Assembly (NCBI GenBank): GCA_026182355.1
Contig: JAPFBL010000068.1
Span: 3,117,001-3,181,000, forward strand
Direction of reading: 5' to 3'
Source: Hermatobates lingyangjiaoensis
Taxonomy: Eukaryota; Arthropoda; Insecta; Hemiptera; Hermatobatidae
Length of the DNA: 64,000 bases
Shown here in pieces: positions 10,301 through 24,900 of the stretch. The notes below the pieces were generated by a model. The model worked only from the letters and a program-made list of their open reading frames with translations, did no database searches and was not told the origin of the DNA. Position 1 is the first letter of the stretch, and each line of letters begins with the position of its first letter. The translations under genes and the position numbers were made by a program.

Positions 10301-13300
10301 AAACCAAAGGTTTTTCAAAATGAAAACGTATAATTCAATTAGTAAAAAAATCGTAAATAAATATAATAAATTTTCAACCCCATTAAAAAAATAGTTATAA
10401 AAAATTTTAAGTAATTTGCTTTTAATTTGCATATATTCCAGTTGAAAATCCGTTAAAAAATATTACACAAGTAAAACATATAAACAATAACCTTAAACTC
10501 ATTTTGTTATAAAATTTCAGATTTGTTGTTAGTTTTTGATTTTTTAATTTCTTTCTATTTTTTTTTATTTTTACGCTCTCAAAATGTCGCCCTCTGACAC
10601 GTGCCGCCCGAGGAGGACCGCCCCCTCCCCCCCTTTTCATGCTATTGCATAATGTAGTATGTTAAAAAGGTCGTTGAAAATTTAACTTATGTCAAAGATT
10701 AGTGGCATGCACATCAATGAAAAGTATTTTCCTGTAATCCATAAATTGACGTAAGTGACCTTCACATCTTCCATTCTAAAATTATATTTTTACTGAAAAA
10801 GCAAATCTCACTTTGTTTCAGTAACAAGATGGTCATTGTATTTTTTTCTTGTTTACATTACGTGTTACGGGCACGCTGTTCATATTGTTTGTTGCTGTAG
10901 GCCGCACAATGGACTTCTTGTTTGATCTCTCCGAGGTGCCGATAATAGCCAAGAAACTCGTGAAGAAGGAAGGAAGTGATATGTCCCCCAGGAGGTCTGC
11001 TTCTTTGTCTCCGGCAGACAGCTCCACCGTGGCTAGTTGGAAGAGGCCGTGGATTTCTCAGGTCTCCTTACTAAAATATAATGAAATGTGTGAATGGGAA
11101 TATATTATGATGAATACATTAATAGAGAATGAAAAGTAAAAAATAATTAAATGTATTACTAGTCACGTTTACAAGTAATAGGAGATAATTGATTAAAATA
11201 ACTTACATTTGACTGGTATTATATTTTTCCTGAAGGTTATTTTGGTTACTCAAAGTTTAAAACCTTTATAAACTTTAATATTGTTTTAGTATCCAAGCCT
11301 GAGAACAAGAAATTGTGAAAATACTGTAATTCACTCGTTGGAATGAGAACAGATTTATTACATGAGTATCCGGCATAAATTGGAATTTATTGCTCAAATC
11401 AGTTTGTGGACCGACATTAATAATCAGTTAAATAATTTGTCTTAAAAGGATTCTGGTGCATCAGATACATTGACTGAAAAGAGAAATAGGTCTCTTCTTG
11501 TCTAGAACATAATTTTTGTTTCAATAGTGAGTTACTTCAAATGACCTTTTGCGACACATGGAGTATCAATGTTACTTTCTCAGTATCAAATTTAATTCTT
11601 ACATTCCTTAAGAGTTTCTGTATGAAAAAAGAAGGAATAATTATAATTGATGCTGTACAGTTCTCATTATCCAAAGAAATTTGACTCTAAATTTTTTTTC
11701 TTTTTAGAAAAATGACGCAACATTGATTGATAGTTTCCCTTTCTTGTAAGTAAATGAATGTCTCTTGTTAAAAATTTGAAAAAAACAATTCAGTATGCTA
11801 ATTTTCACAACATCTCTTTCTTCTTTCTTTTAAACAGATTCAAATTTATCTATGGTCTGATTACCATAAAAGACTTAAAGCTCAGTTCTTAATTTAAAAA
11901 AAAAAATTGTTTCAAAACATATATTAGATGTATATAATTTATATTTAATTTAAAATTCATCTACGAGTCAGGTGCCACTAATCTAAAATAACAGTGTATG
12001 TGGTCATGGGTTACTTAATGGCAATCTATATTACAGGGCCGTGTTCGTGAGTGCCTGGTCAATTTGCTGACTACTTGTGGACAACGAGTTGGCCTACCCA
12101 AGAGCCCTTCTGTCAGTAAATCTCTTTCATTTTACTTAGACTTTATTCCATTCTTGTAGTTTCTCTATCTTTCTGCATTTCCATGTCATAGTGATGATGT
12201 AACTTTAGGCAGAATTATTTGCATGTTTCTTCATTAGTGTTCAGTTTTAGCGAAGAACACTTTAAGCGTATACAAAAAAAAAAAAAAAATGGAAATACAT
12301 TTAATAAAATGATATTTTTACATGTCAACTTATAGTCATTATATTTTGTAATAACAATCACAAAAGATGATGAACAAGATATTCTTTAATAAATATATTT
12401 CTACGCTACACTGGAAATTCAGATAGTAGTAATAAGTAGAAATCTATATAAACAGTGACCTACACAAATATTGAAATTTACTTTTGGAAAATCATTTTTT
12501 CAGTATAAAGCCTTTATATACTCCATAAAATTCAAAGGCCTTTATAGTAATTTGATTACAATTGCTTAGGTATGTATAGTAATATTATATAAGTTTATAT
12601 GATTCCTTTAAATTTCATAATCTTAAAACTTTTCATTCAACATAAGTTAGTAATTTTACAGGACAATTCAATTTAAAAAGTAGTCCTACTTAAATATTTA
12701 TGCATTATAATACCAATTAAAATGTGTTTTTTTAATTAATTAAAAAAACATCTGTTTTTTAATTAAAAATTATATTACACATCTGAAACAACGATTATCA
12801 TAGAAAAGTGTAATAAAAGATGTAAAGAAATTTTTTTTCATTTTTTTACGAGACAGTTACTGCCAGTAGGAGTTAGTATCAGTTTGCAGTTGTAGTTTGG
12901 TTTGTGTATTACTCGTAGTTTGAGATCCTTGCGCATTAATTTATAATGTTTATAATGTCATATCTTAACCGAAGAATATCCAGTGACACCGATATATTTC
13001 TTTTCATTTTTTTTTGACATCTGTTGTCTCTGATGAAGAAGTAATCTGTTTTTAATGTTAAATCAATTTTAATCATAAACTTTTTTTAATATGATTTCCT
13101 TCATGTAAAAAGAGAAAGGTATATTCTTATTATCCAATTAATAACTTATTCTCGTCGTAGCAACTGATGTTAAATTGTAACCAAGTGTATATCAGTCCAC
13201 TGGGTTTACTTTCTCTGCGTTTTTATCAAAGTTGATTTGGTAATTTGGCTATATATTTTGTTCAATATTGTTCAGAAGTAAAGCCACATCTTGCGGCGGT

Positions 13301-16300
13301 TTTCTTTTCAACTCTTCTTGCATAATCGAAATATGTAAACAAAAAGGTAATGCAGGGACAAACTGAACAAAACACTAACCTAATCGATATATAGAACTAA
13401 GTTCTTCATTAGGAGAAGACTATAGTAGAATACATTTTCTCTTCTTTCAACTACAAATCTTCTCAATTTGATTGATTTGAGATGGAATTCTCAAATTCAA
13501 TGATGACCTACAGTTCTTAATATCCGTGACAGTAAGTTGTGTTTTTCTGATGTAAGTCCTCTGTTAATTTTTTAATAATTCAAGTTGGAGATACGCTTTC
13601 CATTTCCAAAAGAGTATTTTATTTATTCGTTTTAAAATAGATCAATTGTGTGGAAAAAAGATGATTTTTTATAAATATTTACATATTAAAATTTTATTTA
13701 ATTTCTATCCCGTAAGCAAACCATTTAAGGCTTAAATAATATACTTAGTCCTTCGTCATATCTTCTCACATTTCTTGTCGAAATCTATATAGCTAGTATA
13801 CGAAATATACAGTCTCCTTGAATAATTTGAATTACATTGACTGTATTTCTATCTATCCCTGTTAATCTTTAATATTAAATTCAGTTAATGAAGAAAGTAA
13901 AACATGACTATTAAGTTTATAAATCTAGGTTGATAATTGTTAGATGAATGTGCTGAGGGATTTTGAAGTATATTTATCCTTTACGTTAGGGATACAGTAG
14001 AATAGTATTAGTACAATAAAGTATCAAGGTTATATTAATAAACTATTCAATAGCTTAAAGGTATACAAATTATAATGACTAACAAAATATTTAAATAAAA
14101 ACTTTTAAAGTTATTCCTATTTGAATCAAGTAAGAAAAGAAACAGAAAAAGCACGTTGGTTAAAGTTTTGTTTAAAATTTGTCTAAAGTCTTATTGAATA
14201 AAGAAAAACTACAAATGTTGTTGTTTAAGTTAATTATTTAAAGTTTGATGCATATAAACTATCTTTAAGATAAAAACTATTTAAAATAGTAATCACAGAG
14301 GAACTATACATCTATTTTTTATAATTCTAAAATACAAAATGAATGAGTGATTGTGCTAAACTTTCCATTTTCAAGTTATTTGTTCGAATAATTATGCAAT
14401 ATGTATATATCAAACAATCACCATAATGCTATAGAAAAAAGAAAAGGTCTTGAAAATTTTTTTCATTTAATATTGTGTGATCTATTATAGTTAAGTTAGG
14501 ATTAAGATTGAAATTTATTTACTTAACCGTGAAAATATTTCTTTTTAAAATTACAATCTATCAGTATGAGACACTAATAAATGCAGGTTTTTAGTCTCTG
14601 GTATTATACATTGGGATTTTGAGTTATAAAAGTCTGTCATACCTCGTTAGTTCCTGAGTATCCTAATTTGTGATAATATATCCAACTTTAGGTACAAATC
14701 CATTAACTTTTTTTCTATAATTATTTAAATGGATTTTTTTACTTTTCCCTATTCCGTTTTCAAATCATATCAATAGATCACTAATAATATATAAACAAAT
14801 AAAAATGCTTCAGTCATCTAACCAAAGAACAGGAATAAAACAATAGAAATACCACCGAACTATCTAAGGGCGCAGAAAAGACTGTTAATGTCAGTTAAGG
14901 GAACTTAGAATTTTATAAACATAATCATAAAACTAATGTTAACTTCAATGAAGAAGACACGAAAGACTTGAAACTGATGAAAATAAATAGTATATTTGTT
15001 ATTGAAAAACAGCATAAATTAAATTGATAACATTAATTAACTTATTTATAGTTTTAATTAATTACCATGAACTTTTAGTCATATGACGAAATTATAGAAG
15101 TCTCCCAAGAATAATGTTTTGTTATTAAAGCAACATTTTCAACACGTGTTCTTCAGGTTTATCTGTTTGAAGTAAGAAGGTAGAAATGGCTATATTCTAT
15201 CCCAATATTTATTGATTGTCATAATTATTCCAATTTGTATGAAGAACACTGTTTCTTCGAGACAGTATTGTTTTTTAACTGAATTTTATGTGGAAACTTT
15301 TTCTGTAGTTTCCAAATCTTGAAATAACAATCCAAATGAAAAAAAAATAACAAAAAGAAAGAAACTTAATGAATTAGGCATGACAGGATGGATTTATAAA
15401 CACAATTAGAATTATGGCGTAATGTTGCGTTGAAGGGTGAACTGTATTTAGTCGATATTGTGGGTCCTTTTGCGGTATCAGGGATTTAGATCATTGTAAT
15501 TGAAATGAGACGTAACCATAGAAAGCCAGACCCTGTTTGCATATGCCTTGACCGATTGCATGGAAACACTTTGGAAACCCTTAATGGTTTGCTGTTATTG
15601 ACTAAGTGTTGTTGTTCTATATGTCGCTATCCTTAGAGTTACTTCTTTCTACTCTTCATTTCATAAAAAGCAAAAGAAAGAAAACAGTGGTATCACAAAT
15701 ACAGCCGGCTTATATTTCATAATATTTTGAGAAGCAAAATATATGATTCATAATGCAGTATAATATTATTTTCTTTTCTGTTAACTGCTATAGGATGGTT
15801 TAATAAATTCCCTCAACAAGGTAAAGTTCCGAGTTATTCATTGTCAACTATTTGCCACAATTAATTTCTTATTAACAGCTTAACACTTGCTTCTTACGCA
15901 ATTATTGATTTTCTTTTATCATCTAACTATAGTTTCCTATTTTGTTTCGACATTAATATTAACTTCGTTGAAAGAGAATTTTTTGTATTATTTTTGTTTT
16001 TCCATTTTAACTGAATCTGTTTTAAGTGATATTTTTTTCTTTTGTGGACTAAACCTATAATTCAAAGCAAGAACTGTTCATTTTGTTAAGAAATACTTGT
16101 TCAATCAACAATTTATTAATTACCTATCTATCTTATAAAAGCATTTAAAGCATGTTTCTCGTTTTTACTCCCTAATTTAAACTAAAAGAACATTTAATCA
16201 TTTTTCCCTACAGATTGAAAAAAAATATGAAATTTATTTGAAAGGGTTATTGCAAATTTTTAGAACATTAATGGAATAAGAATACAAAATGTTTACTTCT

Positions 16301-18876
16301 GCTGGTTTTTCTTCAAATTATTATAAATTGTTAAATGAAGACAACCTATATAGTTTTATTTACTTGAGCATTAAGCCATATTCCAATTGTAGTGACCCGT
16401 GGTTTATCCTATTTACATTGTGTTGACAGAAAATGCAGTTTAGGTCGATAGTTTATTGCAATCCCTTGAGTATTCTATTTCTAATTATTTTTAAATTTAA
16501 ATTAACACACCATTAGGTATTTTATGATGAAATAAGTTAATGCATTTTTATTATAAAAAAAATTAAGAGTTCGAAGGGCGTTGTATTTAATATGTACAGC
16601 ATTTACAATTCTCAATATTGAAACAACCCTCCAATTCAACTACCAAGATAAATCTGTTTGTCATTCTGTAAGGAACAAAACGATCCATTTCAATTTTCTG
16701 TTAGGACATTACAGAAAATAAATTACATATATTTATTAAAAATAAATTAATTGCTAATATACAATGTTAATTTTCTTTTTAAAACTTTTGAATGTATCAC
16801 CAGAGTTTCAAGAGATTTATAGACTTCCTTTTACAATACTCTAGTTAACTTGTTTTATTTATTATGATATAATATTTTATTACTATCAAGTTGCTATTGG
16901 AAGTTTTAGTTGCACAGTTCATGCTTTAACTAATCTATGAGTAAAATGATCATTTTAAAACTTCTCTCTTGTTCTCTTGATTTGTTTAATTGAAATCCTT
17001 TTTAAAAGTTTGACTGTTTATTTAATGTTTGATGTACATATATTCTTTGTTGTGTGTTCAGTTGGCATGTGTTGTGCATGTTTCAGTGGTTGTATTTGTT
17101 TTTTGCCAGCGAATTGTGTGGACAATCTGGTGACTTAAACACAGTATGTAAATATTACACACTCTACCACTTCCATGTTTGTGTGGTCGTCTTTCAGTGC
17201 TTTTTTAGAGTTTGTTGTAGGTCATGCTTTTCATTGTTTATCTTTTTGATGTAGATGGTTTTAAATATATATGTCATTTAAAAAGTAATCTCATACCTTA
17301 AAAAGTTATTTTATTATTTGATGTTAATTTTTAAGTAATTATTCATGCTTGTCTTCAAAGTCATTGTAACTGGTTTTTTCTTGCAGTTTTCACTATGTCG
17401 TATCCATGTATTATGTTACATATTATTGTAATATGTTATTTTCATTACATTGATTACATGTACTGTAGCACACACGATAAATATTGGGAGTGTTTCTCAC
17501 ATCATGCTACTCTTAAAGTCATCACAAAACGCCGTTTCATTACATATCTATTCGGTTGTCTTTTTTGGTAAACCATGATAAATAAGACTGATAGTTTCTC
17601 TTCTTTTTTTTTAAGTTTATAACGAAATAAAAAGTGTTATTAACGCTATACTACATGAGGAGTCATTAGTTTGCCATATTCATCTTTATTACAGTAGATA
17701 CCACTCATTATTGAATAAATTAAACAGTACAGTTTTAGAACTGACAGCTTTACTTCCTCCAGGTATTTACTAGATTTGAATACCAACTGTACCTATTCTA
17801 ACTAATTCACTTAACTCGCCTGATTCCATATTCTCGTAAAATAAAAGTAATCAAGCATTTAAATACTGATATTAGGCTTTTTTTTCCTGCCAGTAGATTT
17901 CAAATTCTGTGAAAGTGTCTTTTCAAAACTTTATTGGTAAAGTAAACTCATTTTAAATCGTTTCTTACTAGCATGGTTTCAAACAATTGTTTACAAATCA
18001 TTTATGTTTTTAATATTATTATTTATTACATGTTAGGAATCAAACTTCCAACCTACTGTTCAGAAGACATGTAAAAAGACAATTTATAGACAGAAAATTT
18101 AGCTGCCTTTGTTTTACTCCAGATAAAACTCTAGATAATAATCAATTATAAGATTTCATAATTAACACGTGAAGTAAGAATGAACGTTTAAACCGCAGTA
18201 AGAATTCAGAAAACTTACTGCGATCTTACACCAAACAAGTGATCTTCATCAGTGTCATTTCTGACGAAGACCGCTAGTTTTGGTTGGAAGATCTTAGTTA
18301 TTTCTCTGATTTACCATATATTACTGTGGTTTAGACGTTGATAATAATAACTCTTAATGAAGTAGTTTAATTACTACATGTATTATATTAATTGTATTCA
18401 GTAACTCTTCCAGTTCTATATTTTCACTTAAAACTAGTATTGCGTCAATGCTAATTCACAATTATTTTGGAACCTGAAATAAAAAATTGCTAAAAAAACT
18501 ACTTAAATGCTCCGCATATTAAGTACTGAAAACCTTTTTTTCAGCGATTGGTTTGAAATGTAATTATATGTAAGTGTCATCTTAAATTCATTACTAAAAC
18601 AAAAAAACTATTTCACTACTGAGGTACCATAAAATGATATTTTAATTCTGTAGAATTTATTGACTAGTTTCGTTCCTAGAAAATTGTCTCAAAACATGGA
18701 AAGAAAGAAATTAAGCTCCAATGACTTTAGACTCTATTGTTTTCACACAAAAACTTAACTTTCCAACAATAATTATTATTAGTTGAATAATTTTACGTTT
18801 TGGTTTTAGTATTGGTTCATTAAACTTTCAAAAACATTGCTTTGTATCATTTCTTAAAACATCAATTCGTACATCC

Positions 18877-18939
<63 letters not shown>

Positions 18940-21900
18940 TAATATATATAATGTTGAGCCAACCCAGATAACAAAAGTTTATAATTAAACTAGAGGTTAT
19001 CAAAAAGATCAACATCTTATTCGGGAGAGTACTCTCCTGATAAAGGTACTCCCCAAAATTTGTGGTTGAGAATATATTTTTCTGATGTGTGTTAACCTTA
19101 GGTTTAGTGTTGCTTATATAATAAATGAAACTACGTAAAAAGTTCTAAGGCATTTCAAACTCTTTGTTGCTCTATGACAACGACCATCCCTTAGGCCAGA
19201 AGCTTTAGATCTTTTTATTTTTTTTTCGATTATTGTTTTGTGACGAATTCTTTGATTATATGTATAATTATATGTGTACTAATAAATATGAAATGAAACT
19301 TTCAAAAATAAATATTAAATAAAAGCGGTACAACTAAACTGACTTCTATATTTTGATGTCCGTCTGTATCATCAGGAGAAGAGTCAAACTTTAGGTTCTA
19401 ATTCATTTTAATTCTTCTTATCCTGATAAGGATAACTGTCGGAATATAAAAATGAGTTTTAATACTATTGCCTTTGATATTTATTTTATGAATGAACAGC
19501 AGTATAGGATAATCATAATACTTATAATACTATACAGTATTAAATAAGAAACAGGAACAATTTTACCAGAGTTTGCTGTGTTTAGTTTTGTTTTTTCCTC
19601 TCAGATCAATCAACGTTATTGAATTTATTCACACAAAATATTTAAATAATGTTGATTGTGAAGCGTCAATATGAAGTTTATTGGTTACAAGATTTTGAAT
19701 ATATGATTTCAAATTGTCGTTGATGGATTGATGCAAATGAAATCAGAGAATCCATTACAGTAATACCTGAAAAAAAAATGAAATATGCCTAAATGAACCA
19801 AACCACAAAACATCGATACTGATGCTTAAATCTCACAATTGCACTCGACTCACTTTGCTATTTGCTGACAAGTTTGTTTGTTCCACATAGAAACACATTG
19901 TAGAAACACATAGCTCCATACGCAAGTAGGTTACATTATAGCTCTCAGATGAACAGGGATGTATACTAGTTAATACTTTACTAAATATAATAAAAAATTA
20001 TTAGATGTAAACTGTACTTTTGTGTGACTTACAAGGTTATTTGACTAGTAAAATCAGGTGTAATTGAAGTGAAGTGCTCTGTTGAGAGTCATTAATAATT
20101 TAAAATTGTCTTGTGTGACTTTGTCATAAAGTTGATGAAGGCGTACAAAGTTATATGAATTTTTGTATTTTTATAAATGTTAGAGAAAAAATTTTAAAAA
20201 GTGTGTAAAATTGACAAAATCTTATTTATCACTGTATTTTTATCGTTAATGATAGTAAATTATTCTGAAACCGATTCTATCTCATACTGAGATTCACTAA
20301 TTTCAGAGCATAACTTTTTTACTTTCACCTGACTTTGATTCTAAGTTTTTTTAATTTTGTTAAGGTATGATTTCGTAAATGTTTGATTTTTTCATAAGCT
20401 ATGTTTTTCGGCCTTTGTACATTATTATTCTTATAAAAATAATGTCTTAAAGAAACCTGGAGAAAATGGATCCAGTTCTTGATGAATCATGTAATGAGAG
20501 GTATTCTCTTTCAGAAAATTTGTTCCTTGACATTTGTCTTCGTATTTTCAGTATTGACAATTGTAATTTTCATTATGAAATGTAAACTGTTAAATGTTTA
20601 CAAACTTTTTTGGAAGAGTAAGATAATAAGAAAATATGCTAAGCCGTTAAGAGCAGTTTGTTTTAAAGTTGCCTGGGCTAGTAAAATCAAAATATTCTTT
20701 TGAATATTTCCATTTGTATGTTTCATTTTTTTTTTAATTGTTTTCTCCCTTATGGAGTTCAACATCTTTTGAACTGTACAAGAGGCGGAGCGTTAAATCA
20801 TTTTAAAGCATGAGCAAGCCACATTCCCGAGGATGCCATCGGCTCCTGGCTCCTTGGACACCACCCAAGCGCTAACCACGCCCTATCATACCTATCTCGC
20901 TGACCTAAGTCCTCAATCTTAATTGATAATATGACAGAAGTCATTTATTATCAATCCATCATGAAATATTATTATCCTGTAAGCTTGTATATATGTTTTG
21001 TTATTAAATAAATATGTTTGTAAGTTGATGATTTTTTCATTTCGTATTATTTTGAATATTTCACATTGCAAATCGGAGGAGAACAAATTGTTAATCACGA
21101 TTTATTCTATGAATATATCTTACTACCATTTTTCTAAATGGAATAATAAAATGATATTGATAAAATTATTAACATTGCAAGAATTGCGTTTTTCGTTTAT
21201 AAAGAATTTACATTAGTTAGATATTCGTTATCAGTAATTAAAATTTGTAATGTGTGATATACAGTTCAAGCTTCTCTGGTCTATTGTCATTTCTATGCAA
21301 ATATGTGATGTCTATGGTAAATATTATCTATCATATTACTCCATATTAAGTGGATTATAGCTTATTTTAGTGTTTATTTTGATTAATATTAGTAATGATA
21401 CAATTATTATTACCATTAACGCACATTCTTGTATACTGAATACTTAAATAACTTATTAGCTTTGGCAATGAAATTATACAACATACGTTGGTATAATGGA
21501 TGCAATCGTCTTTAGTTTATCACTTTACATTAAAAGCACTGTTGTTTGTGGCGTGTCTAACAGGTTTCTGTGTTTAGGTGATATTCAGTCAAAGTTCTGA
21601 AGTGCTGGAGAGGCAGAGCAGTGTGGCATCTTCAACTGAAGAAGTATCTGGCCCTGATCTATCTGCAGGTTCTCAAAATCCTGACCACTTTGGTGTCTTT
21701 AAAGATTTTGATTTCCTCGAGTATGAGAGTGAAAGTGGTGAGGTAAGAATCATATTTAATATTTGCTATACAAAATAATATTGCGTAATGGCACATAAAA
21801 TTGTAACTAAGTGTGAGATATAGAAAATAAGGAAAACAACTAAGTTTTGTACTCCTTGCTTTATAGTGCCGGTACTCTACCGCGATACCACACCAAACTT

Positions 21901-24900
21901 TTTTTTATTTCGACCAACTTTTGATTTGTTTTATAACGAATGGAGTAACTTAATGTAGGAATGTTCATGCTACTAATGACTATTAATACAATAAAAAAGT
22001 TAATATTATGACTATTGTGTTAATACTATAAAATAAGCACATTATTTTTTGTTTTATGGAAGAATTTTTAATAAAAAAAAAAATGAGAAGTATATCGTTA
22101 TAGTTTTAAAGGACGTATTTCTGATTTTGCAATTGCTGTAGAAGTAAAGCGAGCGTAATTAATGAGGTTAAATCCATGCCGGAGTTGCTAAGAGTGACAT
22201 TGTTTTTACTGGCTGGATTTTATTGAGCCACTGTTTCAGGGAGAGAGCACAGACAACTTCAACTGGGGTGTGCGGCGGCGCGTGCTCAGTGAAGGTGATG
22301 GCGAGGCAGGCCTGAGATCACGGAAGAGTCTTTGAGCGAGACCACCCCTGTTCCCTCGGCCAGCAAGGTAAGGCCAACCTCTTCTTTGTCGATGTGTACA
22401 AAAAAAAAATATGTTTGACTAATATTCTATATAAAGTTGTTACTATGCACCTCAGAGTCCAAAATATCGTAGCATTCATTATTAGTATGAATTATATCTG
22501 TTCTTTGTACTTTAATGTTACCAAATTCCGATTCACTTAAAATAAAATAATTAATTTCTTATTATCAAAGCCTACGTTGATGGAATAAATGATGGATTAA
22601 AATTGGTTATATTAGTTATAACATACATAAGGTATTATATGTGAAATAATACCTTATTCTTTTATGAAACTTAGCTTCCATTAGGCTGGGCAAAAAGAGT
22701 ACATATTGTTTACTCTCTCTGCAAGGCAGTGAGACTAACGCGGTGGTCGTACTAGAAACGCTATTGTGAGACAAATAAATTAAAACGTTCTTTCGATCGC
22801 CTTTTGATAAAACTATCTACACAGTCGATTGTTGACAGCACCCAAACATCTGTCACGGGACCTTTGAGTAGCAGTTTGAAAGTCATGGCATTTTTCAAAG
22901 CAATTGAAACTGTAAATCTGTAGTACAAGATGTCACTATGTTTTATTAACACATATATGGAAAAGTTAAAGGTAAGTTTCCAAATAATATATGTATCCCT
23001 TATGAAACTGTTTTTATTTTAAGGAATTGGAACTATTGAAAACCATATTATTCTTAAATAAACCATGGTATTTTATGTTTACTGCTGAAAGTTATACTCG
23101 TATTTTAAATGCTTTTATTTTGTTATTGATGAAACTAGTTCAAAGTGTGTAATGACATAACTGGTATTGGTAAAATTTGAGACAAGTGAAACTTGCTATT
23201 TTGAATTTGAAATACCTAAGTAGAGAATTACCCACAAGTTCGTTTGTGGATTAAGGGCCTTTGGCGCTTAAAGTTCCAGTGATAAATAAGTTTTACAGTT
23301 TGATTGCACTTCTGCTTTGCTGAAGGTGATTGCTGACAGCTACAGGACTTGTCAGTCCTGGTCCAGTGGGCCCACTGCACTGGACTTAAATCCGAAGAGA
23401 TGAACATATTTTATACCTTATTAGTTTTATTTACTTATTATTTTTTCTTAGTTATTATTTATTAGTTTTAATTAGTGAGTCAAACTTTAATACAAGTTCA
23501 GGTTTCAAATTACGTTTTATTTTTTGCTTTTTGTTCTTTTTGCTTCAGTTATTTACATAATTATTAACTATTGTTTACCTATGATTTCCTAATATTCTGC
23601 ATTGATTTTTTAATTCCTTCTTTAACTACAGATATTTTCATTTGCTTCTTTCTCCGTTTTAACCTGTCATTCACTTGGTTGCATTCTTCTTGTAATGTTA
23701 CTTCGGCAGTGTTTGTGGATTCCTCTCTTTTTTCTGGTTTATGTTGGTTCAATTGAAAATTTCAAACTTTTTCATGTGAACTTCTTGTTTATTTTTGAAC
23801 TTAAATTTATATATTCATTGGAATAAAATTCTAAATTCTCTGTTTCATTGAAGTAGCGTTAATGTGAATGCTTGTTAGCTGGTAGGCGTCGATGAGGGTA
23901 TTGAGGAATCATCCGATGATGAAGTGTGTTCAGAAAGTCCTCTTGATGAAGTTTCGCCAGCAGATTTTGTTACATCTTCACCAGGCCCTCCCTACACTGT
24001 ACTCACCTTGAGAGATCGAAGTTCTTCAACGACTCACTCAGATACAAGGTAATTAATTGGTGTAGCAATAATATATTTATGCTTATGGTCGTATTGTTTT
24101 TAAATCTCTTTGAATCATTAAAAATAAACAAAACTATTCATACAAAAACCATTTTCTTATCCGTGTCCGGCTATAGAAATGGTAAAATGACATCCAATTT
24201 TCTTGTGAATTTTCTTGGTCAAGTTTTAGTGTAGAAACAAAACATCGAAAATTTAGTTCATATGAAATTTAAAACAGTGTTAATGCTCAAAAAATCTAGT
24301 TTTTGTCACTTCTATCGGTCAGTTTAACGGGGGCAAGTACAATCTGTGAGTACGAATTAGTGTCATCAATATCGTTTTGAAAAGTCCTGTGTCGATGACT
24401 TTTTAGACAGTGGCTACCTGAATATCTGTGTAGTTAGGAGTCATAGAAGATATAAACAATTAAATAGCAAATATTTAAGTTAAAACATTTTAAAAACTAT
24501 CAACTTTAGAGAAATTATAAAAGAATGTCACACTTTCTTGTTCTGTTAGTTGATTAAGAATGTCACTCTCTAAACTTACAATCAAAACACATGTATCTGT
24601 GACGTTAGCTAAGATCTCAAAAAACATGTAAAAAGGGCTCTATTTGTTTGCAATTTGACATCTCCCGGTGATGTAGGTGTTCTTATTGTACAAGTGGCTC
24701 CTTTGTTATTTATTATATATTATTGTTATGATTATACATTGGTTATAGTACCAGAATAAAGATAAAGTCGAAAATTATTATTTTCTAAATTCGTATTATA
24801 ATCATAAATTCTAGATACCCTTTTATCTATTAGTATAAATTATATCTGTCCTTTTTACTTTAATGTTAGCAAATGCCGATTCACATAAAATGAAATCATT

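Larger units (their letters stand above)
12112..21577. other. Long fry intron (9.5 kb)
   Basis: Uniformly AT-rich. It holds a possible 27-nt micro-exon at 15794-15820, an inverted pair of hammerhead-like motifs at 18186-18345, a long (TA)n tract at 18882-18951 and a small GC-rich patch at 20780-20890 with no recognised content. Short frames in it, such as a hydrophobic one at 20479-20703, have AT-driven composition and no family signal. Confidence 0.6.

Noticed and set aside
19021..19060. Another CTGATAAAGG motif resembling the hammerhead boxes
   Set aside because: The first box lacks the required GA, and no GAAA box or stem II can be found.
20479..20703. 74-codon open frame with a hydrophobic segment
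   Set aside because: It lies in a fry intron, its composition follows AT-rich DNA, and it has no family signal or splice context.
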